Assembly (NCBI RefSeq): GCF_000510645.1
Contig: NZ_KI783301.1
Location: 1,370,705-1,434,704, forward strand
Length of the DNA stretch: 64,000 nt
Reading direction: 5' to 3'
Source of the DNA: Thermicanus aegyptius DSM 12793
GTDB taxonomy: Bacteria > Bacillota > Bacilli > Thermicanales > Thermicanaceae
This document shows positions 1 through 9,300 of this stretch, one piece after another. A model generated the notes under the pieces. It was not told the origin of the DNA, did not search any database, and was given only the letters and a program-made list of their open reading frames with translations. The stretch's first letter is position 1. Each line of letters opens with the position of its first letter. Made by a program: the position numbers and the translations under genes.

Positions 1-1
1 C

Positions 2-1318
2 GAGATGTGCTGGGAAGGCAGGAAAGTGGAGATTCGCCGTCCGTCCGATGCTATTGAGCTCGGGATTGCCACAATTTATCAGGAGCTAAATCTGATTCCG
101 GAGTTGACGGTGTATGAAAACATCTTTCTCGGTCGGGAGATCAAGAACAAGGGCAAGTATTCACTGTTGAATCGGAAAGCGATGAAACAAAAAGCGGCGG
201 AAGTGCTGAAGCGGCTCGGTCAGGAGATCACTCCCGACGCCAAGGTTTCATCGCTGGGCATCGGCAAGCAGCAATTAGTGGAAATTGCGAAAGCGCTTAC
301 GATCAACGCGAAGCTGATCATCATGGACGAGCCCACGGCATGTCTCAGCGCTTCCGAAGCGGAGCAGCTGTTGAAAACGATTGACGAGCTGCGCAAACAG
401 GGAATTGCCGTTATCTATATTTCCCATCGGCTGGAAGAGATCAAAAAAATCGGCGATCGCGTCTCGATCCTGCGGGACGGCCGAAAGATCGATACGCTGC
501 CGATAAAGGAAACCAGCTCGGACAAGATGATCCAGATGATGGTGGGCCGCACGCTGGAAGACAAGTACCCGAAAGAATCGTTCGAGCGGGGTCGTGAAGG
601 GCTCAGAGTGGAGCGTCTCCGTCTCAAAGGAAGAGCAAAAGAGATTAACTTCACCGCCTACCAGGGCGAGATTCTCGGCATTTCAGGACTAGTCGGCGCA
701 GGGCGGACGGAGTTGGCGAGAGCCATTTTCGGGGCGGATCCGGTGGAGTCGGGGGACATCTACGTCTTCGACCAAAAAGTGGACATCAAGTCTCCACAGG
801 ACGCGGTTCGTGCGGGACTGACGCTGATCACAGAGGACCGCAAAGGGGAAGGCCTGATTCTCGATCAGACGCTGGAATTCAACATGACCATTGCCAGCCT
901 GCCCAAGTTCAAAACAGGGCTGTTTTTGGAGCGCAATCGGTTGAAGTCTGTATCGCAGGACTACGTGCGGGAGCTGCAGATTCGGCCTACCGACATCAGC
1001 AAGCACGCGCGGAAACTGAGTGGCGGAAACCAGCAGAAAGTGGTGATTGCCAAATGGCTTTCCACTGACGCCAAAGTGTTCATCTTTGACGAACCGACGC
1101 GGGGAATCGATGTTGGGGCTAAGGTGGAAGTGTACCGCCTGATCAACTATCTGGTGAAGAACGGGGCGGTGGTCATCATCATCTCTTCCGAGTTGCCGGA
1201 AATTCTGGGGATTTGCGACCGGATTTTGGTCATGCACGAGGGAGGGATTACCGCAGATTTGGCCAGAGATCAGGCTGATCAGGAGATAATTATGAAAGCG
1301 GCTACAGGGGGGTTGTAA
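2..1318 (+). CDS. Sugar ABC transporter ATP-binding protein (RbsA/MglA type), 5' end outside window
   Basis: This is the energy-coupling subunit of a ribose/galactose/inositol-type importer, with two fused ATPase domains that work at the cytoplasmic face of the membrane. The visible part begins inside the first domain, so the first Walker A is missing. The reading frame is open to the window edge, so the first ATG (position 5) is probably internal. Seen are the Q-loop region IYQELNLIPEL, the first Walker B LIIMDEPTACLS, the second domain with GLVGAGRTELARAI as Walker A, the signature LSGGNQQKVVIAKWL and the Walker B VFIFDEPTRGIDVGA. Family members are about 500 residues, so roughly 60-70 residues are lacking. 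The stop codon is one base before the permease start, indicating translational coupling. Location ahead of inositol genes suggests inositol as substrate; that is inference. Confidence 0.93.
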   Translation, partial: EMCWEGRKVEIRRPSDAIELGIATIYQELNLIPELTVYENIFLGREIKNKGKYSLLNRKAMKQKAAEVLKRLGQEITPDAKVSSLGIGKQQLVEIAKALTINAKLIIMDEPTACLSASEAEQLLKTIDELRKQGIAVIYISHRLEEIKKIGDRVSILRDGRKIDTLPIKETSSDKMIQMMVGRTLEDKYPKESFERGREGLRVERLRLKGRAKEINFTAYQGEILGISGLVGAGRTELARAIFGADPVESGDIYVFDQKVDIKSPQDAVRAGLTLITEDRKGEGLILDQTLEFNMTIASLPKFKTGLFLERNRLKSVSQDYVRELQIRPTDISKHARKLSGGNQQKVVIAKWLSTDAKVFIFDEPTRGIDVGAKVEVYRLINYLVKNGAVVIIISSELPEILGICDRILVMHEGGITADLARDQADQEIIMKAATGGL

Positions 1319-1319
1319 G

Positions 1320-2318
1320 ATGTCCGATCTGGCTATCGAAAAAGAAACAAAGGAAACGAGCGATTCCAGGAGTATGTTCAGGGAAGCTCTGAGCAAATTC
1401 GGCGCACTGATTGGCCTCGTGTTGCTGTGCGTGACGCTGACGATCCTGTCCGACAAGTTCTTCACCCTAAACAACATCATGAACATCGCCCGCCAGTCGT
1501 CCATCAACGCGCTTTTGGCGTTGGGAATGCTGTTGCCCATTCTGACGGCGGGTATTGACTTGTCGGTCGGGTCGGTTTTGGCACTGGCCATTATGCTCAT
1601 GGGGATCGTCACGGTGAATTGGGGAGCGAGTCCGTTGATCGGAATTCTTGTCTGCCTCGTAATCGGTGCGCTGTGCGGATGGTTGAACGGCATCATGCTG
1701 ACGAAGCTGCGACTGCCTCATCCGTTCATTTCCACTCTGGGCATGATGAACGTGGCCCGCGGGCTAGCACTGATCGTTACCGGAGCGGCTCCGATCGCAG
1801 GCTTTCCCTACGCCATCCAGTACGTGGGTAGCGAGTTCATTGGACCGTTTCCGGTCAGTTTTCTGCTCGTCATTCTGATGTACGTGGCATTTCATCTCTT
1901 TTTGACCCGCACAGCGACCGGACGGTATATCTACGCCATCGGTGGCAACAAGGAAGCTGCACGACTCTCAGGAATCAACGTGGATAAAGTCCTCGTCATC
2001 GTCTACACCATCAGCGGACTGATGGCCGGTTTGGCTGGGTTGGTGATGGTGGGCCGTGTCAACTCCGCGTTTCCGCTTGCCGGGGTCTCGTACGAGCTGG
2101 ACGCGATCGCAGCGGTGATTATCGGCGGAGCCAGCTTTTTCGGCGGAGTCGGCACCGTCTGGGGAACCTTGATAGGTGCTATGATCATCGCCGTGTTGCG
2201 CAACGGATTGAACCTGTTGAACGTGTCGGCTGATTTCCAAATAGCTGTCATCGGTCTGGTCATCATCGCAGCGGTGTATGTGGACGTGGTGCGCCAGCGG
2301 TCGATCCAGAAACAGTGA
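1320..2318 (+). CDS. Sugar ABC transporter permease (RbsC/AraH family)
   Basis: A 332-residue integral membrane subunit of the same importer as the flanking ATPase gene. A long run of hydrophobic segments begins near residue 30 (IGLVLLCVTLTILSDKFF), and the conserved permease-family stretches LLALGMLLPILTAGIDLSVG and AAVIIGGASFFGGVGTVWG are present, as in RbsC-type proteins. The length is normal for the family. The gene follows the ATPase by one base and precedes an inositol-dehydrogenase-like gene by 25 bases, so all three are probably co-transcribed. The receptor gene lies further downstream at 3476, an order in which a dehydrogenase gene is embedded between permease and receptor. Substrate is inferred as an inositol from the neighbourhood. 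Confidence 0.93.
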   Translation: MSDLAIEKETKETSDSRSMFREALSKFGALIGLVLLCVTLTILSDKFFTLNNIMNIARQSSINALLALGMLLPILTAGIDLSVGSVLALAIMLMGIVTVNWGASPLIGILVCLVIGALCGWLNGIMLTKLRLPHPFISTLGMMNVARGLALIVTGAAPIAGFPYAIQYVGSEFIGPFPVSFLLVILMYVAFHLFLTRTATGRYIYAIGGNKEAARLSGINVDKVLVIVYTISGLMAGLAGLVMVGRVNSAFPLAGVSYELDAIAAVIIGGASFFGGVGTVWGTLIGAMIIAVLRNGLNLLNVSADFQIAVIGLVIIAAVYVDVVRQRSIQKQ

Positions 2319-2343
2319 ATTCATTGTGGCAGGAGGACATTCC

Positions 2344-3354
2344 ATGAAAGAACAGATTCGTTGTGCAGTTCTCGGATTGGGAAGGTTGGGCTATTGGCAC
2401 GCGGAGAACCTGGCGACACGCATCAAGGGAGCACATCTGCAATGCGTTGTGGATCTGCAGCCGGGCAAGGCGGAACTAGTAGCGAGAGAGCTGGGAGTGG
2501 GGAAGTGGACGACGGATCCGCTTGCCGTCTTTGAAGATCCGGCCATTGAAGCTGTGATAATCGCCACGCCTACGAGTACGCACGCGGAGATGGTGAAGCG
2601 GGCGGCAAAGAGCAAAAAGCATGTGTTTGTAGAAAAGCCCCTCACCCACGATCTGCAGGAAGCGGATGAAGTGATTCATGACATCCAGGAAAGCGGCGTG
2701 TTCTGCCAAGTCGGGTTTATGCGGCGGTTCGACCCGGCTTACGCGGAAGCGAAACGGCGGGTGCTCGCTGGGGATATTGGCCAGCCGATCTACTTCAAGG
2801 CGATCTCCCGTGATCCGGGTTCGCCTCCGCCCGAGTTCATAAAAGCGAGCGGCGGTATTTTCCTCGACATGTCGATTCACGACTACGACATCGCCCGGTT
2901 TTTGATGGGGGCAGAGGTAGCGTCAGTGTCTGCGTTCGGAAGCGTGTTAGCCCACCCGTTTATGAAGGAGTTGGGCGACGCCGACCAGACGATTACGTAC
3001 CTCTCGTTTGATTCGGGGGCGGCAGGGGACATCGAAGCGAGCCGGAACGCTTTTTACGGTTACGACATCCGCGGCGAGATCGTTGGAACGGAGGGAACCA
3101 TCATGATCGGGTCGCTTCGCTACCACGATGTCACCCTGCTAACGTCCAAGGGGAGCCTACATGACATCGTGCCAGCGTTTCCGGAGCGGTTCAAGGATTC
3201 CTACCAGCTGGAAATGGCTCACTTCATCGACTGTGTGAGAAGAGGGGAACGTCCGTCGGTTACCGAATGGGATGGCAAAGCGGCTCTGGAGATCGCAGTC
3301 GCGGCAAAAACGTCGTTTGAAACTGGACAACAGGTGTTCGTCAAGCATTTGTAG
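2344..3354 (+). CDS. Gfo/Idh/MocA oxidoreductase, inositol dehydrogenase-like
   Basis: An NAD(P)-dependent sugar or inositol dehydrogenase of 336 residues. The start is the ATG at 2344, placed 7 bases after AGGAGG; an upstream in-frame extension from 2278 overlaps the permease gene and lacks a ribosome site. The Rossmann motif GLGRLGYWH lies at residues 11-19, the EKP motif has its lysine at residue 98, and the catalytic Asp/His pair of the family fits D175 and H179 in LDMSIHD. It is clearly similar to the second dehydrogenase at 4542 (both share the SRDP..P.(E/R)(F/Y)IK region), so the two are paralogues. Known roles of such second copies include scyllo- or D-chiro-inositol oxidation; which applies here cannot be read from sequence. 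Confidence 0.9.
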   Translation: MKEQIRCAVLGLGRLGYWHAENLATRIKGAHLQCVVDLQPGKAELVARELGVGKWTTDPLAVFEDPAIEAVIIATPTSTHAEMVKRAAKSKKHVFVEKPLTHDLQEADEVIHDIQESGVFCQVGFMRRFDPAYAEAKRRVLAGDIGQPIYFKAISRDPGSPPPEFIKASGGIFLDMSIHDYDIARFLMGAEVASVSAFGSVLAHPFMKELGDADQTITYLSFDSGAAGDIEASRNAFYGYDIRGEIVGTEGTIMIGSLRYHDVTLLTSKGSLHDIVPAFPERFKDSYQLEMAHFIDCVRRGERPSVTEWDGKAALEIAVAAKTSFETGQQVFVKHL

Positions 3355-3416
3355 CCCCAAAGGTAAAGCTGCCTAAAAGCCTACTGGTGATTGACAGGAT
3401 AGTTTCACCGGTAGAA

Positions 3417-3432
3417 GGTAAGCGCTTAATCT
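3417..3432. promoter_or_regulatory. Candidate operator, TAAGCGCTTA palindrome upstream of the receptor gene
   Basis: A perfect 10-base palindrome TAAGCGCTTA at 3419-3428 lies 48 bases before the receptor gene. The same palindrome with matching flanks (GGTAAGCGCTTAATCT) recurs at 7481-7496 before iolE. Such AGCGCT-centred palindromes are typical of LacI/CcpA-family binding sites, and a LacI-type regulator is encoded at the end of this locus. Binding by that regulator is inference; CcpA is the alternative. Confidence 0.6.
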
Positions 3433-3475
3433 TCTTGCCGGTGTCAAAAGTATTTGTTAAGGAGGAGGGTTTTCT

Positions 3476-4459
3476 ATGAAGAAAAAAGCGTTTGCATTAT
3501 CAGTCGCAGTTAGTCTGGTTTTTTCCGCCCTGGCGGGGTGCGGAAGCCCGTCCGTTCAGCCGAACAATGCGGGAGGCGATGAGGCAACCAAAGAAGGCAA
3601 GCCGAAGGTTGTTGTCGTGTTGAAAACGCTGAGCAGCCAGTATTGGAAGTTTGTGGAGGCTGGGGCGAAAAAAGCGTTTCAAGATTTCGGTGTCGATGGT
3701 ACGGTTATCGGACCAGCTTCAGAATCCCAGATCATGGAGCAGGTGAACATGCTGGAGGACGCCCTCAGCCAAAACCCGAGCGCACTGGTCGTCGCACCGA
3801 CCCAACCCTCGACGGCCATCCCGGTCTTTCAAAAGTACAAGGAAAAGAAGATCCCCGTGCTGTTGATCGATACGGACGCTGAGTGGCCGGATAAGACGAC
3901 GTTTATCGGGACCGACAACCTGACCGCCGGGAAAAAGGCCGGAGAGCTTCTCTCGTCCATGCTGAAGCCGGGCGATAAAGTGGCTCTGTTGGCTGGAGCG
4001 CTGGGCAACCCGGCGATGGACGCGCGAGTTAAAGGAGCGAGAGAAGTGCTGGAGTCGAAGCGTATGGTAGTCGTTGCGGAACAGCCAGCCGACAGCGACA
4101 AGGCCAAAGCGATGGCGGTGATGGAAAACATCCTGCAGACCAATCCCGATCTCAAAGGCGTCTACTCCTCCAACGATGACATGGCCATCGGAGCTCTCAG
4201 GGCACTTAAGGCCAAGGGAATGAACATCCCGGTCATCGGCACCGACGGCACGATCGAAGCGGTAGAGGCGATCATCGCCGGAGATCTCGTAGGATCGATT
4301 GCACAAAGCCCCTACGATATGGGCTACAAAGGCGTCGAAAATGCCTTGAAAGCGATCAAGGGTGAGAAAGTCGAAAAGCGGATCGACAGTGGCGTCGACG
4401 TGATCACTAAGGAGAACGCACAGAAGAAGCTGGAATTCCTCAAGAGCATTTTGCAATAA
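3476..4459 (+). CDS. Sugar ABC transporter substrate-binding lipoprotein (RbsB-like)
   Basis: A 327-residue receptor that captures the sugar outside the membrane. The N-terminus is a lipoprotein signal: basic MKKK, a hydrophobic stretch and the lipobox LAGC with the modified cysteine at residue 22. The mature part is of the periplasmic-binding-protein type 1 fold, with features usual in ribose/inositol receptors such as KTLSSQYWK, NPSALVVAPTQPS, and GTDGTIEAVEAI. A strong ribosome site (AAGGAGGAGG) lies 8 to 9 bases before the ATG. The gene begins after a 121-base gap with the candidate operator, so it may start its own transcript that continues into iolG. It completes the transporter encoded at 2-2318. 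Confidence 0.93.
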   Translation: MKKKAFALSVAVSLVFSALAGCGSPSVQPNNAGGDEATKEGKPKVVVVLKTLSSQYWKFVEAGAKKAFQDFGVDGTVIGPASESQIMEQVNMLEDALSQNPSALVVAPTQPSTAIPVFQKYKEKKIPVLLIDTDAEWPDKTTFIGTDNLTAGKKAGELLSSMLKPGDKVALLAGALGNPAMDARVKGAREVLESKRMVVVAEQPADSDKAKAMAVMENILQTNPDLKGVYSSNDDMAIGALRALKAKGMNIPVIGTDGTIEAVEAIIAGDLVGSIAQSPYDMGYKGVENALKAIKGEKVEKRIDSGVDVITKENAQKKLEFLKSILQ

Positions 4460-4541
4460 ACATAGCTGGCAAAAAGCCGGGGCGGGGGCGCGGGTCGAAC
4501 GCGCCCAAGCGTTACCCGGCCGTCTGAAAGGAGCAACTGAC

Positions 4542-5561
4542 ATGGACAAAGTAAAAATCGGCATCATCGGCGCTGGACGAATCGGCAAACTGCACGCCGA
4601 AAACCTGCGCTTTAACACGCGCGTGGAGATCAAGTCGATTTCCGACCTTTACGCGCAAGCCGTGGCGGAATGGGCATCCGGCATCGGCATCGGCCGAGTG
4701 ACGGACGATTACGGCGACATCCTGCGCGACCCCGAAATCGACGCGGTGTTCATCTGCTCGTCCACCAACACCCACGTCCCGATCATTCTGGAGGCGGCCA
4801 AGTCCGGCAAGCACATCTTCTGCGAAAAGCCGATCAGCTTTGACATTGCCCAAACCAAGCAGGCACTGGAAGTTGTGAAAGCGGCAGGCGTGAAATTCCA
4901 GACTGGGTTTAACCGACGGTTCGATCCCAATTTCAAACGTGTTCGCGAGATCGTTCAAGCAGGAAAGATTGGCGATCCCCATGTGGTGAAAATCACCTCG
5001 CGAGACCCGGACCCGCCTTCCAGAGAGTACATTAAAGTGTCGGGCGGCATGTTCATTGACATGACGATTCACGACTTTGACATGGCCCGATACTTGACAG
5101 GAACAGACGTGGAAGAGGTGTATGTCACGGGAGCAGTACTGGTTGACCCGGTCTTCGCCGAATGTGGCGACGTGGACACGGCCGTCATAACACTGAAGTT
5201 TGCCAACGGTGCGATCGGCGTGATCGACAACAGCCGCCAAGCGATGTACGGGTACGACCAGCGGGTTGAAGTATTCGGTTCCAAAGGATGCGTGACGGTG
5301 CAAAACGAATTTCCCAACTCCGCGGAAGTGAGCACGAAAGAAGGAGTATACCGGGACAATCCCAAGCATTTCTTCCTGGAACGATACCGCGAGGCGTACA
5401 TTGAGGAGACTAACGCCTTTGTCGATTGCCTGTTGCATGACAAAGAGACGCCTGTTGACGGCAACGACGGTCTGCAAGCCGAGCTGATCGCCCACGCCGC
5501 CAAGAAGTCGCTTGCCGAAGGCAGACCGGTGAAATTGGCGGAAATCGAATTGGAAGTATAA
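4542..5561 (+). CDS. iolG: myo-Inositol 2-dehydrogenase
   Basis: Catalyses the first step of inositol breakdown, NAD-dependent oxidation of myo-inositol to 2-keto-myo-inositol, in the cytoplasm. The protein is 339 residues, the family length. The Rossmann motif GAGRIGKLH spans residues 10-18, EKP has K96, and the catalytic pair fits D173 and H177 in IDMTIHD. GAAAGGAG lies 6 to 7 bases upstream of the ATG. It is separated from the receptor gene by 82 bases that include a GC-rich stretch, and is followed by iolD 24 bases downstream, so iolG and iolD are probably one unit. Its immediate position before iolD makes it the better iolG candidate than the paralogue at 2344. Confidence 0.92.
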   Translation: MDKVKIGIIGAGRIGKLHAENLRFNTRVEIKSISDLYAQAVAEWASGIGIGRVTDDYGDILRDPEIDAVFICSSTNTHVPIILEAAKSGKHIFCEKPISFDIAQTKQALEVVKAAGVKFQTGFNRRFDPNFKRVREIVQAGKIGDPHVVKITSRDPDPPSREYIKVSGGMFIDMTIHDFDMARYLTGTDVEEVYVTGAVLVDPVFAECGDVDTAVITLKFANGAIGVIDNSRQAMYGYDQRVEVFGSKGCVTVQNEFPNSAEVSTKEGVYRDNPKHFFLERYREAYIEETNAFVDCLLHDKETPVDGNDGLQAELIAHAAKKSLAEGRPVKLAEIELEV

Positions 5562-5585
5562 GTTCGCAAAGGGAAGGTGATGGAG

Positions 5586-7451
5586 ATGAAAACGGTTCGC
5601 TTGACCATGGCACAGGCGCTCGTCAAGTTCCTGGACAATCAGTACGTCAGCATCGACGGCCGGGAACACAAGTTCATCAAAGGCGTCATGGGAATTTTCG
5701 GTCATGGCAACGTGACCGGGCTGGGCGAAGCCCTGGAGTACCATCGGGGCGGTCTTGCGTTCATCCAGGGGAAAAACGAGCAGGGCATGGCTCACGCGGC
5801 GATGGCCTACGCAAAGCAAAAAAACAGGCTGGAGATCTTCGCCTGCACCTCCTCCATCGGCCCGGGCGCGCTGAACATGGTTACGGCTGCGGCCACGGCG
5901 ACGGTAAACAGGATTCCGGTGTTATTTTTGCCGGGAGACACTTTTGCCTCCCGTCAGCCCGATCCCGTGCTGCAGCAGATCGAAGATCCGTCCGACTACA
6001 CGGTGACGGCCAACGACGTGTTTAAGCCGATATCCCGGTACTGGGACCGCATTGCCCGTCCGGAACAGCTGATGACCGCCGCCCTGCACGCGATGCGTGT
6101 GCTCACCGATCCGGCGGAGACGGGAACGGTGACGCTCTGCCTGCCCCAGGACGTGCAGTGCGAAGCCTACGACTATCCTGTCGAGTTTTTCGAGAAACGG
6201 GTCCATTACATCGAAAGACGCACTCCCACCCGCGAGGCGCTCAGCCGGGCCGTCGAGCTCATTTTCCGCAAGAAAAAGCCGCTGATCATCGCAGGCGGCG
6301 GAGTGCATTACTCGCTCGCCACCCGAGAGCTGATCGACTTCGCCGAGACCTTCGGGATTCCGGTGACCGAGACGCAGGCAGGCAAAAGTGCGTTGCCGTG
6401 GGACCATCCGCTCAACGCGGGCGGGGTCGGGGTGTTGGGCTCGCTCGCAGCCAACCTGCTGGCGAAGGAAGCGGACCTGGTGATCGCCGTCGGTACCCGG
6501 CTGAGCGACTTCACCACTGCGTCGAAAACCGCTTTCGCAAATCCGGACGTGGAATTTTTGAACATCAACGTTAGTCCGCTGGACGCCATCAAGATGAATG
6601 GCCAGGCGCTGCTCGCCGATGCAAGGGAGGCGCTTGTTGCCCTGAAAGAGGCGCTTCAGGCGAAAGGGTACCAAACCGGCTACGAGCAGGGGCGGATCTG
6701 CGAGCTGAATGAACAGTGGAAGCGCGAAGTGGATCGCCTGTATGCGCAGGAACTGCCGCATGGTCTTTCCCAGACACGGGTGCTGGGCGAGATCAACTCG
6801 TTCATCGGCGAAACAGACATCATCGTTTGCGCAGCGGGTGGTCTCCCTGGCGACCTACAACGCCTGTGGAGGTGCAAGCAACCGAAAACCTACCACCTGG
6901 AATACGGCTTTTCTTGCATGGGCTACGAGGTGTCCGGTGCGTTTGGAGTGAAATTGGCGGAACCGGACCGGGAGGTTTACGCCCTGGTGGGAGACGGCAG
7001 CTATCTGATGCTACATTCCGAACTCGTCACCAGCATACAGGAAGGGCGGAAAATCACTGTTCTCCTGTTTGACAACCACGGATTCCAGTGTATCCACAAC
7101 CTGCAGCGGGCCCACGGAAGTGAAGGCTTCGGGAACGAATTCCGCTACCGTACGGCGGAAACCGGCCGGCTGACGGGAGAGTACCTGTCGATCGACTTTG
7201 CCGCCCACGCCCGCAGCATGGGGGCCAAAGCCTATACCGCCCGCACGGTCGAGGAACTCAGGGAGGCTTTGCAACAAGCGAAGCAAGAAAGCGTCACGAC
7301 ACTGATCGACATCAAGGTGGTCCCGGGGACGAACAGCGACGGCTACGAGTCGTGGTGGCGGGTTGGCGTGTCCGAAGTGTCGGCGAGCGACAAGGTAAGG
7401 GCGGCGTATGCGGAGATGAAACAGAAAGTGGAGACGGCCAGACAATTGTGA
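5586..7451 (+). CDS. iolD: 3D-(3,5/4)-trihydroxycyclohexane-1,2-dione hydrolase
   Basis: A thiamine-diphosphate enzyme that opens the ring of the diketone made by IolE, giving 5-deoxy-glucuronate. The protein has about 621 residues, the family size. The cofactor-activating glutamate is seen in GKNEQGMA (E65), the ThDP motif begins GDGSYLM at 469 and ends at the FDN about 27 residues later. The start could be GTG 5577, ATG 5580 or ATG 5586; I chose 5586 because AAGGTGA is then at a normal distance and the protein begins [10 protein letters not shown] as relatives do. The stop is followed by a 67-base gap containing the second candidate operator. Confidence 0.94.
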   Translation: MKTVRLTMAQALVKFLDNQYVSIDGREHKFIKGVMGIFGHGNVTGLGEALEYHRGGLAFIQGKNEQGMAHAAMAYAKQKNRLEIFACTSSIGPGALNMVTAAATATVNRIPVLFLPGDTFASRQPDPVLQQIEDPSDYTVTANDVFKPISRYWDRIARPEQLMTAALHAMRVLTDPAETGTVTLCLPQDVQCEAYDYPVEFFEKRVHYIERRTPTREALSRAVELIFRKKKPLIIAGGGVHYSLATRELIDFAETFGIPVTETQAGKSALPWDHPLNAGGVGVLGSLAANLLAKEADLVIAVGTRLSDFTTASKTAFANPDVEFLNINVSPLDAIKMNGQALLADAREALVALKEALQAKGYQTGYEQGRICELNEQWKREVDRLYAQELPHGLSQTRVLGEINSFIGETDIIVCAAGGLPGDLQRLWRCKQPKTYHLEYGFSCMGYEVSGAFGVKLAEPDREVYALVGDGSYLMLHSELVTSIQEGRKITVLLFDNHGFQCIHNLQRAHGSEGFGNEFRYRTAETGRLTGEYLSIDFAAHARSMGAKAYTARTVEELREALQQAKQESVTTLIDIKVVPGTNSDGYESWWRVGVSEVSASDKVRAAYAEMKQKVETARQL

Positions 7452-7480
7452 GCCCCGAAAGAAAATTTTTTCACAAAGTG

Positions 7481-7496
7481 GGTAAGCGCTTAATCT
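7481..7496. promoter_or_regulatory. Candidate operator, second TAAGCGCTTA palindrome, upstream of iolE
   Basis: GGTAAGCGCTTAATCT here matches the site at 3417-3432 over 16 bases, with the perfect palindrome at 7483-7492. It lies in the only sizeable gap between iolD and iolE, 27 bases before the chosen iolE start. Its spacing suggests repression of an internal promoter or a block to transcription. Binding protein not proven. Confidence 0.6.
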
Positions 7497-7518
7497 AAAC
7501 GGGATGGGAGTTAGAGAG

Positions 7519-8445
7519 ATGAAGATTGGAAACATCGCATTCGGGATCCATCCGATCAACTGGGTCGGAGAAGATGTGCGGGAACACGGCGAGCATTACA
7601 CCTACCAGCAGGTGATGGACGAGATCGCTTCCCTAGGCTTCAGCGGTACAGAGATGAGTCGGAAGTTTCCATCCGATCCCGAGGTGTTGAAGCGGGAACT
7701 TAGTTCGCGGGGGCTTGTGCTCACCTCGCAGTGGAAGTCGGTGCTGTTTTCCGATCCGGCACGCCTCTTGGAAGAGTTGCGGGCGTACCGGGAGCACGCC
7801 CAGTTTTTGCGGGAGATGGGGTGCAAGGTGATCAGCACGGCGGAAGTGGGAGGGTCACTGCACTGGGATCCTCGTCGCACCCCGTACGAAAAAGAAGTGG
7901 ACCGTCTCGATGACGAAGGTTGGAAGCATTTGGTGGAAGGCTTGAACCAGGCCGGTGAAATCTGCCGGGAATACGGGATGTACTTGGTTTACCATCACCA
8001 CGGCGGGACCGTTGTCGAGCGGTCGGAGGAGATCGACCGCCTGATGGACATGACCGACACAGAGCTGGTCTTCCTGCTGTACGATACGGGACACGCGTAT
8101 TACGGGGGGAGCGACCCGCTGGCCCTGCTGAAGAAACATTTCCACCGGATCAAATATGTGCACTTGAAAGATGTCCGGCAGGATGTGCTGGATCGCGCGA
8201 GACAAGAGGGAGCGGACTTTTTGACCGCGGTGCGTCGGGGTGTATTCACCGTTCCTGGCGACGGCTGCATCGACTTTGCGCCGATCCTCCGCGAACTTCT
8301 GGAACGGGATTGGCAGGGATGGGCGTTGATCGAGGCGGAACAAGACCCCTCGTTGGCCAACCCCTATGAGTACGCCCAAAAGACAAAAGCGTACATCGAG
8401 CAAACCGTTCGGGACCTTCGTGCGGAAGCTGGGCTGAAGAAGTAA
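7519..8445 (+). CDS. iolE: myo-Inosose-2 dehydratase
   Basis: Removes water from 2-keto-myo-inositol to give the diketone used by IolD. It belongs to the AP-endonuclease-2-like TIM-barrel family that also includes sugar epimerases. The protein begins MKIGNIAFGIHPINWVGED, the typical IolE opening; the ATG at 7504 in the same frame is possible, but GGGAG is better placed for 7519, giving 308 residues. Metal-ligand-bearing segments are visible: VYHHHGG, LLYDTGHAYYGG, and YVHLKDVR, followed by GDGCIDFAPIL and ALIEAEQD. It is the first gene after the second operator and is followed by iolB 29 bases downstream. Confidence 0.93.
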   Translation: MKIGNIAFGIHPINWVGEDVREHGEHYTYQQVMDEIASLGFSGTEMSRKFPSDPEVLKRELSSRGLVLTSQWKSVLFSDPARLLEELRAYREHAQFLREMGCKVISTAEVGGSLHWDPRRTPYEKEVDRLDDEGWKHLVEGLNQAGEICREYGMYLVYHHHGGTVVERSEEIDRLMDMTDTELVFLLYDTGHAYYGGSDPLALLKKHFHRIKYVHLKDVRQDVLDRARQEGADFLTAVRRGVFTVPGDGCIDFAPILRELLERDWQGWALIEAEQDPSLANPYEYAQKTKAYIEQTVRDLRAEAGLKK

Positions 8446-8474
8446 ATATAAGGAAAAAGGAAGGAGAGACCGCC

Positions 8475-9290
8475 ATGGCTGATCTGATCGTACGAAGCCG
8501 GCCTGTACCGGATGAAGAGGGCAACGTGCTGACCATCACCCCCGAGTTGGCGGGTTGGGAGTACGTCGGTTTTGAGGTCTACAGGCTAAGACGGGGGCAA
8601 CGCCTGCATAGGGAGACAGGCGAGCGGGAAACCTGTCTCGTGCTGTTGAGCGGCAAGGCCAACGTCACGGCAGGGAGGCAAACGTGGACTAACATTGGCA
8701 AGCGGATGGACGTGTTTGAAAAAATTCCTCCTTATTCCGTCTACGTCCCGTCCGGGGATTGCTATGAAGTGGAGGCACTCACCGATCTGGAGCTGGCCGT
8801 CTGCTCGGCACCGGGGAAAGGCAGTTATCCCGCCAGGCTAATCGCGCCGGAAGAGATAGGCGTGGAAATCCGCGGAGCGGATAACATGGAGCGGCTGATT
8901 CACAACATTCTGCCGGAGTCCAAGCCGGCCGACAGTTTGCTCATCGTCGAAGTGTTCACGCCGGAGGGGCATTGGTCGAGCTATCCGCCGCACAAGCACG
9001 ACCAGGATCGGCTGCCGCACGAGTCGTACCTGGAAGAGACCTACTACTACCGGATGCGTTCAGCGCACGGCTTTGCCGTCCAGCGAGTCTACACGGACGA
9101 CCGGTCTCTGGACGAAACCATGACGGTGAAAAACGGCGATGCCGTGCTCGTTCCCCGCGGATACCACCCGGTGTCGGCGCCTCCGGGGTACGAGGTCTAC
9201 TACCTGAACGTGATGGCCGGTCCGGTTCGTACCTGGAAGTTTCACAACGATCCCGAACACGAGTGGCTATTTGAGAAGATGAAGAGATAG
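8475..9290 (+). CDS. iolB: 5-Deoxy-glucuronate isomerase
   Basis: Converts 5-deoxy-D-glucuronate to 2-deoxy-5-keto-D-gluconate. The 271-residue length and double-cupin make-up match IolB. The second cupin carries the likely metal ligands: SSYPPHKHD (residues about 173-181), LEETYYYR and later VPRGYHPVSAPPGYEVYYLNVMAG. AAGGAGAG lies before the ATG. The gene is followed by iolC after 10 bases, fitting a tightly packed iolEBCA operon. Nothing in the sequence suggests damage. Confidence 0.94.
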   Translation: MADLIVRSRPVPDEEGNVLTITPELAGWEYVGFEVYRLRRGQRLHRETGERETCLVLLSGKANVTAGRQTWTNIGKRMDVFEKIPPYSVYVPSGDCYEVEALTDLELAVCSAPGKGSYPARLIAPEEIGVEIRGADNMERLIHNILPESKPADSLLIVEVFTPEGHWSSYPPHKHDQDRLPHESYLEETYYYRMRSAHGFAVQRVYTDDRSLDETMTVKNGDAVLVPRGYHPVSAPPGYEVYYLNVMAGPVRTWKFHNDPEHEWLFEKMKR

Positions 9291-9300
9291 GGGGAAGACC

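Noticed and set aside
4512-5819. A 435-codon open frame on the minus strand over iolG and the start of iolD
   Set aside because: It lies entirely opposite well-supported genes with clear motifs; GC-rich codon structure of the plus strand creates long antisense frames. No domain is recognisable in it. The same holds for the long minus-strand frames over 689-1696, 3719-4633, 9310-10323 and 10266-11309.
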